Shown: piece after piece, positions 8,909 to 17,241 of the stretch
Numbering within the stretch: the first letter of the stretch is position 1
Layout: the number at the start of each line of letters is the position of its first letter
From: Pseudomonas furukawaii
GTDB lineage: Bacteria; Pseudomonadota; Gammaproteobacteria; Pseudomonadales; Pseudomonadaceae
NCBI RefSeq assembly: GCF_002355475.1
Contig: NZ_AP014862.1
Coordinates: 186,001 to 250,000 of the forward strand
Length of the DNA stretch: 64,000 bases
Reading direction: 5' to 3'
Notes under the pieces: model-generated
What the model saw: only the letters and a program-made list of their open reading frames with translations
Database searches by the model: none
Told to the model about the DNA's origin: nothing
Program-made: the position numbers and the translations under genes

Positions 8909-9309
8909 TGATCATCTACGGTGTGGCCTTCCTGGCCCTGTGTACCCTTGTCGGCCTGTTCATCGGCGAGCTCCTGGGCAAGCTCCTGGGCGTTCCCGCC
9001 AACGTCGGCGGTGTCGGCATCGCCATGCTGCTGCTCATCTTCATCGGCAGCTACCTGCAGAAGCGCGGCCTGATGGACGCCAGGAGCGAGCAGGGCGTGG
9101 AGTTCTGGAGCGCCATCTACATCCCCATCGTGGTCGCCATGGCCGCCCAGCAGAATGTGCTCGGCGCGCTGTCCGGCGGCCCCATGGCCATCCTCGCCGG
9201 CGTCGCCGCCGTCGTGCTGAGTTTCGCCATGGTCCCTGCCATCGATCGCTTCGGGCAAAAGAAGCCCGGGGCGGCCGCCGCTGAATCCCTGACCTCCGCC
9301 CAACGGTGA
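8908..9309 (+). CDS. madL: Malonate transporter, MadL subunit
   Basis: Small subunit of the two-component Na+:malonate symporter MadLM in the inner membrane. The 133 residues contain about four hydrophobic segments (residues 3-22, 26-50, 68-88 and 91-112) and a basic, soluble tail. The ATG at 8908 follows GAGGA with a short spacer. The longer frame beginning at 8647 runs inside mdcH and is not used. The stop overlaps the region where madM begins. Confidence 0.92.
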   Translation: MIIYGVAFLALCTLVGLFIGELLGKLLGVPANVGGVGIAMLLLIFIGSYLQKRGLMDARSEQGVEFWSAIYIPIVVAMAAQQNVLGALSGGPMAILAGVAAVVLSFAMVPAIDRFGQKKPGAAAAESLTSAQR

Positions 9310-9314
9310 CCGCC

Positions 9315-10079
9315 ATGTACGAATCCATGATGAAAGTGATCGGCGGCTACGGCCTGATCAGCGGCTTCGCCGTCATCGGCGTGACCATGTGGCTGTCCTA
9401 CTGGCTTTCCGCCAGGCTCACCCGCGGCCGCCTGCACGGCTCGGCCATCGCGATCTTCCTCGGCCTTGTGCTCTCCTACGTCGGCGGCGTGATGACCGGT
9501 GGCCAGAAGGGGCTGGTGGATATCCCGCTGCTGTCCGGAATCGGGCTCCTGGGCGGGGCCATGCTGCGGGACTTCGCCATCGTCGCCACGGCCTTCGGGG
9601 TCAACGTCGAGGAACTGAAACGCGCCGGGGTGTCCGGGGTGGTGGCGCTGTTCTTCGGCATCCTCACCTCCTTCGTCGCCGGCGTCGGCGTGGCCATGGC
9701 CTTCGGCTACACCGATGCCGTGAGCCTGACCACCATCGGCGCGGGGGCGGTGACCTACATCGTCGGGCCTGTGACCGGGGCGGCCATCGGCGCCAGCTCC
9801 GAGGTGATGGCGCTGTCCATCGCCGCCGGCCTGGTGAAGGCCATCCTGGTGATGGTGGCGACCCCCTTCGTGGCGCCTTTCATCGGCCTGAACAACCCGC
9901 GCACGGCAGTGATCTTCGGCGGCCTGATGGGCACCTCCAGCGGCGTGGCCGGAGGCCTGGCGGCCACCGACCCGAAGCTGGTCCCCTACGGCTGCCTGAC
10001 CGCCGCCTTCTACACCGCACTGGGCTGCCTGCTGGGCCCGTCGCTGCTGTTCTTCGTGATGCGCGGCGTGGCCGGCTGA
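9315..10079 (+). CDS. madM: Malonate transporter, MadM subunit
   Basis: Large subunit of the MadLM malonate:Na+ symporter, about 254 residues with some eight hydrophobic segments and many glycines (GGVMTGGQKGL, GIGLLGGAMLRDF, GASSEVMALSIAAGLVKA). The start is chosen at ATG 9315 (MYESMMKV), the usual family start. A GTG at 9306 overlapping the madL stop by 4 nt is an alternative that adds three residues. No strong Shine-Dalgarno is visible, which suggests coupling to madL translation. It ends 4 nt from the convergent mdcR stop. Confidence 0.92.
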   Translation: MYESMMKVIGGYGLISGFAVIGVTMWLSYWLSARLTRGRLHGSAIAIFLGLVLSYVGGVMTGGQKGLVDIPLLSGIGLLGGAMLRDFAIVATAFGVNVEELKRAGVSGVVALFFGILTSFVAGVGVAMAFGYTDAVSLTTIGAGAVTYIVGPVTGAAIGASSEVMALSIAAGLVKAILVMVATPFVAPFIGLNNPRTAVIFGGLMGTSSGVAGGLAATDPKLVPYGCLTAAFYTALGCLLGPSLLFFVMRGVAG

Positions 10080-10083
10080 GTCG

Positions 10084-11004
10084 CTAGCGCTGTTCCTGCC
10101 GCAGGCTGTACATGCGGCACTCGGCCAGGAGTGCGAGGAGGTTGGGATCGCGCTCCCGGGCCTTGAGGAAGACCACGCCGATGTGCTGCTGCAGGCGGTA
10201 GCGCGCCTGCAGCGGGATCAGCTTCACCCGGTTCTCGTACACCGCCGCGATGCGCCCTGGCAGCAGGGCGTAGCCCACCCCTGAGCTGACCATGCTGAGC
10301 AGGGTGAAGATGTCGTTCACCTGCATCGCCACCTTCGGCTCGAAGCCCGCCTGCTGGAACACCCGCGCACCGTCGCGGTGGGTGGCGAAGCCCTGGGTGA
10401 GGGTGATGAAGGTGGACTCGGCCAGGTCCGCCAGGTCCACCTCGGTCTTCTCGGAGAAGGGCGAATCGGTGGGCACGGCGAGGAAGATGTCGTCGGAGAA
10501 CAGCGGCAGCTGCTCGCAATCGGGGTCGCTGACGCTTTCGTCCAGGGACACCAGGATGGCGTCCAGCTCCAGGTTCTTCAGGCGGTAGAGCAGGTCGACG
10601 TTGGAGCCCAGGGTCAGGTCGATGTTCAGCTCGCTACGCCTGAGCTTTAGGCCCATCACCAGCTGCGGCACCGTCTTCACGGTCAGCGAGTAGAGCGCCC
10701 CCAGCTTGAATCGCTCGGCCGAGAAGCCGGCTGCCTCGCGGGTCAGGCGCACCATGTCCATCACGTCCTGCACCAGCTTCTGGGCTTTCTCCTCCAGCAC
10801 GTAGGCGCTCTCCAGCGGCGTCAGGTTGCGCCCCTCGTGCCTGAACAGCGGGCAGCGCAGGGCGCTTTCGAGCGAGTGGATGGCACGGTGCACGCTGACG
10901 TTGCTGGTGTTCAGCTCCGCGGCGGCGCGGGAGAGGTTGCCCGCACGCATGAAGACCAGGAAGGTCTGCAGTTTCTTCAGGGTCAGCTCGTCGTCGATCT
11001 GCAT
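10084..11004 (-). CDS. mdcR: LysR-family regulator of malonate utilisation
   Basis: 306 residues with an N-terminal winged helix-turn-helix (about 9-66, LKKLQTFLVFMRAGNLSRAA) and a C-terminal LysR effector domain. It lies convergent to and directly behind madM, the same place as the LysR gene of other Pseudomonas malonate clusters. By analogy with Klebsiella MdcR it would activate mdcA in response to malonate or a derivative. Its likely site is the inverted repeat at 2740-2766. The promoter must lie in the AT-richer 180 bp shared with the divergent hydrolase gene. Confidence 0.88.
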   Translation of the reverse strand: MQIDDELTLKKLQTFLVFMRAGNLSRAAAELNTSNVSVHRAIHSLESALRCPLFRHEGRNLTPLESAYVLEEKAQKLVQDVMDMVRLTREAAGFSAERFKLGALYSLTVKTVPQLVMGLKLRRSELNIDLTLGSNVDLLYRLKNLELDAILVSLDESVSDPDCEQLPLFSDDIFLAVPTDSPFSEKTEVDLADLAESTFITLTQGFATHRDGARVFQQAGFEPKVAMQVNDIFTLLSMVSSGVGYALLPGRIAAVYENRVKLIPLQARYRLQQHIGVVFLKARERDPNLLALLAECRMYSLRQEQR

Positions 11005-11184
11005 GCGCCGCGTACCGGTGGAGGGGGAGCGAGGCGCCCATCCTACAAGTTTGGGGCGGCGGACCGGAGGAGTCTGTTATGGGTTGGCTGAAAATGCATA
11101 AGCAAATGAATTCTTATTCCTTAACAGCTATAAAACGAGGCCCTAGACTCCCTTCCATCGACCGTTTCGCAAGGAGGGCTCGCC

Positions 11185-11766
11185 ATGCGCAGCCAGGCCA
11201 TTCGCTATCTCATCCTGCCGGGCTGGCAGGGCTCCCCCGCCGATCATTGGCAGAGCCATTGGGAGCGTGTCCTGCCCAATGCCCGCCGGGTCGAGCAGGC
11301 GGACTGGGACCAGCCCGACCGCGCGGCCTGGGTGACCGCGCTGGAGCATGCCATCGACGCCGAACGCACGCCGGTGATCCTCATCGCTCACAGCCTGGGT
11401 TGCGTCACTGTCGCCCACTGGGCCGGGCAGGCCGACTCCGACGTGCTGCGCCGGGTGCGCGGTGCCCTGCTGGTGGCGCCGGCGGATGTGGAGCGCGCGG
11501 GGTGCCCGGAACCGCTCACGGGGTTCGCTCCCATCCCCCGGGCGATGCTGCCGTTCCCCAGCCTGCTGGTGGGCTCGGACAACGACCACGCCGCGAGCCC
11601 GCAACGGGCCCTGGCCATGGCCAGCGACTGGGGCTCGGAGGCCGTCATCCTCGCCGGTGCCGGCCATATCAACCTGAAGTCCGGCCACCGGACCTGGGAG
11701 TCGGGATTCGTCCATCTGTACCGCCTGCAGGGGCTCGTGGAGGAGTCCGCCCGCAGGCTTGCCTGA
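11185..11766 (+). CDS. RBBP9/YdeN-family alpha/beta hydrolase
   Basis: A 193-residue small serine hydrolase. The catalytic triad can be read off: Ser70 in AHSLG, an aspartate in GSDNDH (132 or 134) and His161 in GAGHIN. LPGWQGSPADHWQSHWE near the start is a signature of the RBBP9/YdeN family. The natural substrate is unknown in bacteria. AAGGAGG at 11171-11177 is a near-perfect ribosome-binding site 7 nt before the ATG. It is divergent from mdcR; no evidence ties it to malonate use. Confidence 0.88.
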   Translation: MRSQAIRYLILPGWQGSPADHWQSHWERVLPNARRVEQADWDQPDRAAWVTALEHAIDAERTPVILIAHSLGCVTVAHWAGQADSDVLRRVRGALLVAPADVERAGCPEPLTGFAPIPRAMLPFPSLLVGSDNDHAASPQRALAMASDWGSEAVILAGAGHINLKSGHRTWESGFVHLYRLQGLVEESARRLA

Positions 11767-11776
11767 TGCGAATGCG

Positions 11777-12151
11777 TCAGCTGTGGCAATGGAAGAGCTT
11801 GTTGACGATGCGCCAGCGACCGTCCAGCACCATCAGCGACAGGTAGTCGGTGAAGCGCAGGCCGGCGTAGTCGTCCAGCACCTTGACCATGGCGGTCTCG
11901 TCGGTGACGTCCTGGCTGACGATCTGCCAGAAGGGTGATTGCTCCGGGGCCAGGACCGGCCCGCGATCGCGGATGGCATCGACGAAATCGTCCAGGGTCA
12001 GCCACTCGGGCAGGGCCTGGAAGCGGCCGATGATTCGGGCGTTGGGGTGGAAGGCCAGGCGCAGCAGGGATTCGTCGGCCCTGACCATGCCTTCGACATA
12101 GTCCCGGACAAGCTGTCGGATGGCGTTGTGTGCGGCATTTTCTGCGTTCAT
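11777..12151 (-). CDS. SnoaL/NTF2-like putative lumazine-binding protein
   Basis: 124 residues. Pattern: an N-terminal helix (IRQLVRDYVEGMVRADESLL), FHPNARIIG, and a C-terminal strand region SLMVLDGRWRIVNKLFHCHS ending in the W-R-I-V-N-K motif of the NTF2-like cone fold (Lumazine_bd_2 group). No catalytic role can be assigned; many such proteins are annotated only by fold. It is convergent with the hydrolase gene, with a 10-nt gap between stops. Confidence 0.75.
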   Translation of the reverse strand: MNAENAAHNAIRQLVRDYVEGMVRADESLLRLAFHPNARIIGRFQALPEWLTLDDFVDAIRDRGPVLAPEQSPFWQIVSQDVTDETAMVKVLDDYAGLRFTDYLSLMVLDGRWRIVNKLFHCHS

Positions 12152-12274
12152 GTCGGAAGCTCCAGATGGGCTGGCGCGGCTGGCGCCGGCGTCATGATCG
12201 AAGCCTAGTTGCGGGTGCCGTGACCGTATCCGCCTTACTCGTCGGAGCCTTCCGTCCTTCTCGGGGAATCGGGA

Positions 12275-13465
12275 TCAGTGGATCTGCCCGCTTTCCCTGA
12301 GCCGCTCTCGCGTCGCCCTCAGGCGCGGCAGGGGCAGGCAGACGAGGAGCGTCAGCGCCAGGACCCCGACACCCATCAACGGAAGGTTGGAAAGCCCCAT
12401 TCCCATGCTGAGCCAGAGGCCACCGATAAAGGCGCCGCTGGCGTTGCCCAGGTTGAAGGCCGCGTGACTGAGGGTCGCGGCGAGGCTGGCCGACTCGCCC
12501 GCCTGCTCCACCAGCAGCAGTTGCAGCGGCGAGGAGATAGCGAAGCTGGCCACGCCCCAGAGGAACAGGCAGCCGAGCGCCAGTACCGGCAACTGGGCGA
12601 ACAGGAACAGGCCCAGCAGGCACAGGCCGCTCACGCCGAAGGCCAGGGGCAGGGCGTAGCGGAACCCCCTGTCCGCCAGGCGGCCGCCCAGCAGGTTGCC
12701 GAGGGTGAGGCCGATGCCGAACAGCAGCAGGGCAAGGTTGGCCTGTTCCGGGCTGAAGCCGGAGATCTCCCGCAGCAGCGGGCTGATGTAGGTGAACACG
12801 CCGAACAGTGCCACCGACGACAGGCTGCAGACGAACAGCGCATGGAGCACCGGTCGCCGCAGGATGCCATCCCAGGCGCCGGCGGCATTGGGTGTCGGCC
12901 TGGGCGTGGCCGGCAGCCAGAGGGCCTGTGCCAGCAGGGTGAGGAAGCCAAGGCCGGCCACCACCATGAAGGTCACCCGCCAGCTGGTGGCCTGGCCGAG
13001 CCAGGCCCCGGCCGGCACCCCGAGCACATTGGCGATGGTCAGGCCGCTGAGTACCAGGGCCATGGCCGAGGCGCGGCGATGGGGCGGCGCCAGCTCGGCG
13101 GCCAGCAGGGTCGCGCAGCCGAAGAACCCCGCATGACTGAAGGCGGTGAACATGCGCATCGCCATCAACCACTCGTAGCTGGGCGCCAGGGCGCAGCCGA
13201 GGTTGCCCAGGGCGTAGGCGCCCATCAGCCAGAGCAGGGCCCGGCGGCGGGGCAGGCGGCCGAGCAGGGGACCCAGCAGGGGCGCGCCGATCACCACGCC
13301 CATGGCGTAGGCGCTGACCAGCAGGCCGGCGTCGGACAGGCTGACAGAGAGGTCCTGGGCCACTTCGGGGAGCAGGCCCATGATGATGAATTCGCTGCTG
13401 CCGACGACGAAGCCGCCCAGGGCCAGCGCCAGCAGGGGCAGGGAGAGGAGAGTGGAGGGATTCAT
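12275..13465 (-). CDS. MFS transporter, DHA1 (AraJ/drug-efflux-like) family
   Basis: 396 residues with about 12 hydrophobic helices. The N-terminal half shows FVVGSSEFIIMGLLPEVA, typical of the DHA1 group that includes AraJ, YdhP and arabinose/chloramphenicol efflux homologues. The motif-A-like loop LGPLLGRLPRRRALL follows helix 2. Inner-membrane proton-driven export is expected; the substrate is unknown. The ATG at 13465 begins the conserved part. It is a single gene, separated from the cystine operon by a palindrome at 13543-13570. Confidence 0.85.
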   Translation of the reverse strand: MNPSTLLSLPLLALALGGFVVGSSEFIIMGLLPEVAQDLSVSLSDAGLLVSAYAMGVVIGAPLLGPLLGRLPRRRALLWLMGAYALGNLGCALAPSYEWLMAMRMFTAFSHAGFFGCATLLAAELAPPHRRASAMALVLSGLTIANVLGVPAGAWLGQATSWRVTFMVVAGLGFLTLLAQALWLPATPRPTPNAAGAWDGILRRPVLHALFVCSLSSVALFGVFTYISPLLREISGFSPEQANLALLLFGIGLTLGNLLGGRLADRGFRYALPLAFGVSGLCLLGLFLFAQLPVLALGCLFLWGVASFAISSPLQLLLVEQAGESASLAATLSHAAFNLGNASGAFIGGLWLSMGMGLSNLPLMGVGVLALTLLVCLPLPRLRATRERLRESGQIH

Positions 13466-13542
13466 CGGTGTACCGGGGGGAATTGCTGCGGCCGGCGATT
13501 CTACGCCCCTTTCCTTGCGCGAGGCTTGCCTGATCCTCCGCT

Positions 13543-13570
13543 CCTGGGCGCGAATGCATTCGCCCCCAGG
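13543..13570. repeat. 28-bp near-perfect palindrome downstream of the ABC ATPase gene
   Basis: The two 14-bp arms CCTGGGCGCGAATG and CATTCGCCCCCAGG pair except at one position. The GCGAATGCATTCGC core resembles Pseudomonas REP palindromes. It lies 20 nt past the stop of the minus-strand ATPase gene, so it may also stabilise or end that transcript; no U-run follows on either strand. Confidence 0.6.
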
Positions 13571-13590
13571 AGGCGTCGCACCGAGGCGGG

Positions 13591-14337
13591 TCAGCCCTGC
13601 AGGAACTTGCTGAGGAACTGCCGGGTGCGTTCTTCCTTCGGCGCACTGAACAGCGCCTTGGCCTCGCCCTGTTCGACGATGACGCCCTTGTCGATGAAGA
13701 TCGCGCGGTTGGCCACGTCGCGGGCGAAGCTCATTTCGTGGGTGACTATGACCATGGTGCGCCTCTCCTCGGCCAGGCCCCGGATGGTGGCCAGCACCTC
13801 GCCCACCAGCTCAGGGTCGAGGGCGGAGGTGGGTTCGTCGAAGAGGATCACGTCGGGCTCCATGGCCAGCGCGCGGGCGATGGCCACCCGTTGCTGCTGG
13901 CCGCCGGAGAGGCGCTTGGGGTAGGCGTCTTCCTTGCCCGCCAGGCCGACCTTGGCCAGCAGGGCGCGGGCCCGTTCGATGGCACGCTCACGGGGCTCCT
14001 TCTTCACCACCACCGGGCCTTCGATGACGTTCTCCAGGGCGGTGCGGTGCGGGAAGAGGTTGAAGCTCTGGAACACGAAGCCGACGTGCTGGCGCAGCTT
14101 CCGGATCAGCCCCTGCTGGGCCTTCAGCGGCTGGTTGGCGTCGATCTCGATCTCGCCCACGCGGATGCTGCCGCCGCTGGGTTCCTCCAGCAGGTTGAGG
14201 CAGCGCAGCAGGGTGGTCTTGCCCGAGCCGCTGGGGCCGATGATGGCCACCACTTCGCCCGGTTCGATGGTCAGGTCGATGCCCTTGAGCACCGCCTGGC
14301 CCTTGAAGGATTTGGTCAGGTTACGGACGGTGATCAT
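13591..14337 (-). CDS. tcyN: Cystine-type amino-acid ABC transporter, ATP-binding protein
   Basis: 248-residue ATPase of a polar amino-acid importer: Walker A GPSGSGKT at 34-41, Q-loop Gln90, signature LSGGQQQR from 143, Walker B ILFDEP at 164-169, H-loop His200. The N-terminal [20 protein letters not shown] is close to the E. coli TcyN (YecC) type. The start codon shares one base with the permease stop, so the two are coupled. Operon order on the minus strand: dcyD, binding protein, permease, ATPase. Cystine as substrate is inferred from this context. Confidence 0.88.
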   Translation of the reverse strand: MITVRNLTKSFKGQAVLKGIDLTIEPGEVVAIIGPSGSGKTTLLRCLNLLEEPSGGSIRVGEIEIDANQPLKAQQGLIRKLRQHVGFVFQSFNLFPHRTALENVIEGPVVVKKEPRERAIERARALLAKVGLAGKEDAYPKRLSGGQQQRVAIARALAMEPDVILFDEPTSALDPELVGEVLATIRGLAEERRTMVIVTHEMSFARDVANRAIFIDKGVIVEQGEAKALFSAPKEERTRQFLSKFLQG

Positions 14338-15005
14338 CAGTTGTCCTGTTCATGGCGGTTGACCCGGGCTTCGAGGCGCGTCTGGAAGTGCGACAGCACA
14401 GTGGCCAGCACCCAGTAGATCAGCGCGGCGGCCAGGTACAGGGTGAAGATCTCGAAGGTGCGCGCGGTGATCAGCTGCGCCTGGCGGAACAGCTCCGGCA
14501 CCTGGATGGTGGCGGCCAGGGCGGTGTCCTTGACCAGCGAGATGAAACTGTTGCCCAGCGGCGGCAGGGCGGTGCGCGCGGCCTGGGGGAGGATGGCGCG
14601 GACCAGCGTCTGGCTGCGGCTCATGCCGATGCTGGCGGCGGCTTCCCATTGCCCCTTGTCAATGGAGGCGATGGCGGCCCGGAGGATCTCCGAGGTGTAG
14701 GCGGCCATGTTCAGCGAGAAGCCGATCAGCGCGGCGGGCAAGGGTTCCAGCTGGATGCCCAGTTGCGGCAGGCCGTAGTAGATCATGAACAACTGGACCA
14801 GCAGCGGCGTACCGCGGAAGAAGGACACATAGACCCGCGCCAGCCAGCGCAGCGGCGTGAAGCCGTAAAGCCGCGCCAGGGCCAGGAGGAAGCCCAGCAG
14901 CAGGCCGAAGAACATGCCGCCCAGGCTCAGCACCACGGTATAGACCGCGCCCTTCAGCAGGAAGGGCGCGGAGTCCAGTGCAAGCTGCAGACTGGCTTCG
15001 ATCAT
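14337..15005 (-). CDS. tcyL: Cystine-type amino-acid ABC transporter, permease
   Basis: 222-residue HisM/YecS-type inner-membrane permease with about five hydrophobic helices. The ATPase-coupling EAA loop is visible: [40 protein letters not shown] is the standard motif of polar amino-acid permeases. It overlaps the binding-protein gene by 4 nt and the ATPase gene by 1 nt, so the three are cotranslated. Confidence 0.88.
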   Translation of the reverse strand: MIEASLQLALDSAPFLLKGAVYTVVLSLGGMFFGLLLGFLLALARLYGFTPLRWLARVYVSFFRGTPLLVQLFMIYYGLPQLGIQLEPLPAALIGFSLNMAAYTSEILRAAIASIDKGQWEAAASIGMSRSQTLVRAILPQAARTALPPLGNSFISLVKDTALAATIQVPELFRQAQLITARTFEIFTLYLAAALIYWVLATVLSHFQTRLEARVNRHEQDN

Positions 15006-15799
15006 TGGGTCACGTCAGCCTTGAACCATTTCTCGGAGAGGGCCTTGAGGGTGCCGTCGGCCTTGAATTTGGCCAGGGCCTTGTCCAGTGCGGCGAGCAG
15101 CTCGGGGTTGCCCTTGCGCAGGGCGATGCCGGCCTCCTGGCGGGAGAAGGGCTCGCCGGCCACGGCCAGGCGGCCACCGGTCTTTTCCACCATCTCGAAG
15201 GCGGCCAGGCGGTCCACCAGGATCACGTCGATGCGGCCGACGTTGAGGTCCTGGAACTTGGTGGGGTCGTCGTCGTAGGTGCGGATGTCGGCCTGCGGGA
15301 CGTTGTCCTTCAGCCACTGTTCGTAGTTGGTGCCGAGGCCCACGCCGACCTTCTTGCCGGCCAGGTCCGCGGCGCTCTTGATGTCGCCTTCGGTGCCCTT
15401 GCGCACCAGCGCCTGGATGCCGGAGACGGTGTAGGGGGTGGAGAAGTCGTACTTCTTCTTGCGCTCGTCGGAGATGGTCACCTGGTTGATCACCACATCC
15501 AGTCGCTTGGACTCCAGCGCGGCGAGGATGCCGTCCCACTTGGTGGGCTGGAACTCGGCTGTCACGCCCAGCTCCTTGGCCAGGGCCTGGGCCAGCTCCA
15601 CTTCGAAGCCGGTGAGCTTGCCGCTTTCATCCTGGTAGTTGAAGGGCGGGTAGGTACCTTCCAGGCCCACCTTGATGGCGCCTTTCTGCTGGATGTCCTG
15701 CAACAGGTCGGCGGCGGAGGCGGTGCCGGCGAAGCCGATGCCGAGGGCCAATGTCAGGCTGGCGAGGAGAAATGGGCGACGCAGGGTTGCGAATGTCAT
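15002..15799 (-). CDS. tcyJ: Cystine-type periplasmic amino-acid-binding protein
   Basis: 265 residues: signal peptide (about 1-29, ending ASA-AD), then a type II periplasmic binding fold with GLEGTYPPFNYQDESGKLTGF, the family-3 solute-binding signature. VNQVTISDERKKKYDFSTPYTVSG matches the TcyJ (FliY) group for cystine/diaminopimelate. GAGAGG precedes the ATG. It is preceded on the same strand by dcyD, an arrangement also known in enterobacteria. Ligand specificity is inferred from homology and neighbours. Confidence 0.87.
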   Translation of the reverse strand: MTFATLRRPFLLASLTLALGIGFAGTASAADLLQDIQQKGAIKVGLEGTYPPFNYQDESGKLTGFEVELAQALAKELGVTAEFQPTKWDGILAALESKRLDVVINQVTISDERKKKYDFSTPYTVSGIQALVRKGTEGDIKSAADLAGKKVGVGLGTNYEQWLKDNVPQADIRTYDDDPTKFQDLNVGRIDVILVDRLAAFEMVEKTGGRLAVAGEPFSRQEAGIALRKGNPELLAALDKALAKFKADGTLKALSEKWFKADVTQ

Positions 15800-15906
15800 G
15801 TGAGCCTCTCGGGGCGGTTGGCTGATGAGGGGGCAACTCTAAGGAGTTACTTATATCCAAAGAAATAACAAATATTTTTAATGTCGATCTTCTGGTTATA
15901 AGCGGA
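15800..15906 (-). promoter_or_regulatory. AT-rich promoter region before tcyJ
   Basis: The 107 bp between dcyD and tcyJ turns strongly AT-rich at about 15838-15905 (runs such as AACAAATATTTTT) against GC-rich surroundings. This suggests a promoter of its own for tcyJLN. A CysB-type activator would fit the function, but no defined box can be shown. Confidence 0.35.
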
Positions 15907-16908
15907 TCAGGTATTCCCCGCAGGATGATAGGCGAAGAGGGCGGGGGAGCCACCGGTGTGCAGGAACAGCACCGGGCCGTCCCCGTCGAAGGCGCCATGC
16001 GCCGCGCCGTCCAGCAGGCCGGCGAAGGCCTTGCCGGTGTAGACCGGATCCAGCAGCAGCCCTTCCAGGCGTGCGGCGTGACCCAGGGCCTCCAGGGTGA
16101 GGGCATTGGGCTCGCCGTAGCGCGGGCCGAAATACCGGTCCCACAGCTCCACCCTGAGGCTGGCGGGTACGGGGACGCCCAGCAGTTCGGCGGTGCGTTG
16201 CAGCAGGCCTTCCACCTTGGGGCGCTGGGTGGCGTCCGGGCGCGAAACGGTGACGCCGATGACCCGGGTGCCGGGCAGGGCGTACTCCAGCGCCAGGGCC
16301 AGGCCGGCGTGGGTGCCGGCGCTGCCCGAGGCCAGGACCACGGCGGCGAAGGTCTCGCCACTGGCGCGGATCTGCTCGGCCAGCTCCAGGCCGGCGCGCA
16401 CGTAGCCCAGCGCGCCGAGGGCGTTGGAGCCGCCGATGGGCACCACGTAGGGGCTGCGCCCGGCGCCACGAAGGCGTTCGGCTGTGGCGGCCAGCAATTC
16501 GTCGGCATTGTCCAGGTTGGGAACCGGCTCCACCTCGGTGCCGAACAGGTCCAGCAGCAGGCGATTGCCGTTCTCCAGGTAGTTGCGATCGGCGGTGCCG
16601 ATGGGGTTTTCCAGCAGGGCGACGCAGGAAAGGCCCAGGCGCGCGGCCAGGGCGGCGGTCTGGCGGACATGGTTCGACTGGATGGCGCCGGCGGTCACCA
16701 GGGTATCGGCCCCCTGGGCCAGGGCCTCGGCGGCGAGGTACTCCAGCTTGCGTACCTTGTTGCCGCCCAGGGCGAAGGGCGTCAGGTCGTCGCGCTTCAC
16801 ATAGAGGTCACGGCCCAGCTGCTTCGACAGCCGTTCCAGACACTCCAGCGGCGTGGGCGAGGGGACCAGCTCCAGGCGGGTGAAACGGGCGAGGGCGTCG
16901 TTGAGCAT
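15907..16908 (-). CDS. dcyD: D-cysteine desulfhydrase
   Basis: A PLP enzyme that converts D-cysteine to pyruvate, sulfide and ammonia; ACC-deaminase-like fold. The 333 residues track E. coli DcyD along the full length ([12 protein letters not shown] near 11, [49 protein letters not shown] at the end). The PLP lysine is Lys51 in GGNKVRKLE. The start was chosen at 16908 ([11 protein letters not shown]), where homology begins; the frame is open to 16968 without matching sequence. With the cystine importer it forms a sulfur-scavenging unit. Confidence 0.93.
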   Translation of the reverse strand: MLNDALARFTRLELVPSPTPLECLERLSKQLGRDLYVKRDDLTPFALGGNKVRKLEYLAAEALAQGADTLVTAGAIQSNHVRQTAALAARLGLSCVALLENPIGTADRNYLENGNRLLLDLFGTEVEPVPNLDNADELLAATAERLRGAGRSPYVVPIGGSNALGALGYVRAGLELAEQIRASGETFAAVVLASGSAGTHAGLALALEYALPGTRVIGVTVSRPDATQRPKVEGLLQRTAELLGVPVPASLRVELWDRYFGPRYGEPNALTLEALGHAARLEGLLLDPVYTGKAFAGLLDGAAHGAFDGDGPVLFLHTGGSPALFAYHPAGNT

Positions 16909-17241
16909 GGCGGCGGTCCGGGTCGTTGCGAAGGCTGCCACTCTAGTGAGGCGGGCCTTGGCAGGCAATTCATGGAAGCGACATCGACATGCCGGGCGAT
17001 GAGGTTCAGCGGCAGGTGAGAGCGGTAGACTGCTTATTCACTATGGATATTTAAAAATAATTAATAATTCTTTTTGGGAATTAGAAGCGTTGTTTACAGT
17101 GCGGGCATTCGACAGCGGACCACCGCATCGCCTTCGTTCCGGAGCCCCGACCAAGAGGGTTCCAGGCCACCGCGATGCAGGTTCCTCGCTGGGCTCCGGG
17201 CGATCTCCCCATTCCAAGAGACCGCACTGGAGCACTTCAGC
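16909..17241. promoter_or_regulatory. Divergent promoter region between dcyD and the porin gene
   Basis: 333 bp without a gene. The middle (about 17032-17100) is sharply AT-rich and holds TAATTC-N7-GAATTA as an inverted repeat at 17065-17083. The rest shows nothing clear apart from GGAG at 17229-17232 before the porin start. Promoters for both divergent genes are expected here; boxes cannot be assigned. Confidence 0.4.
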
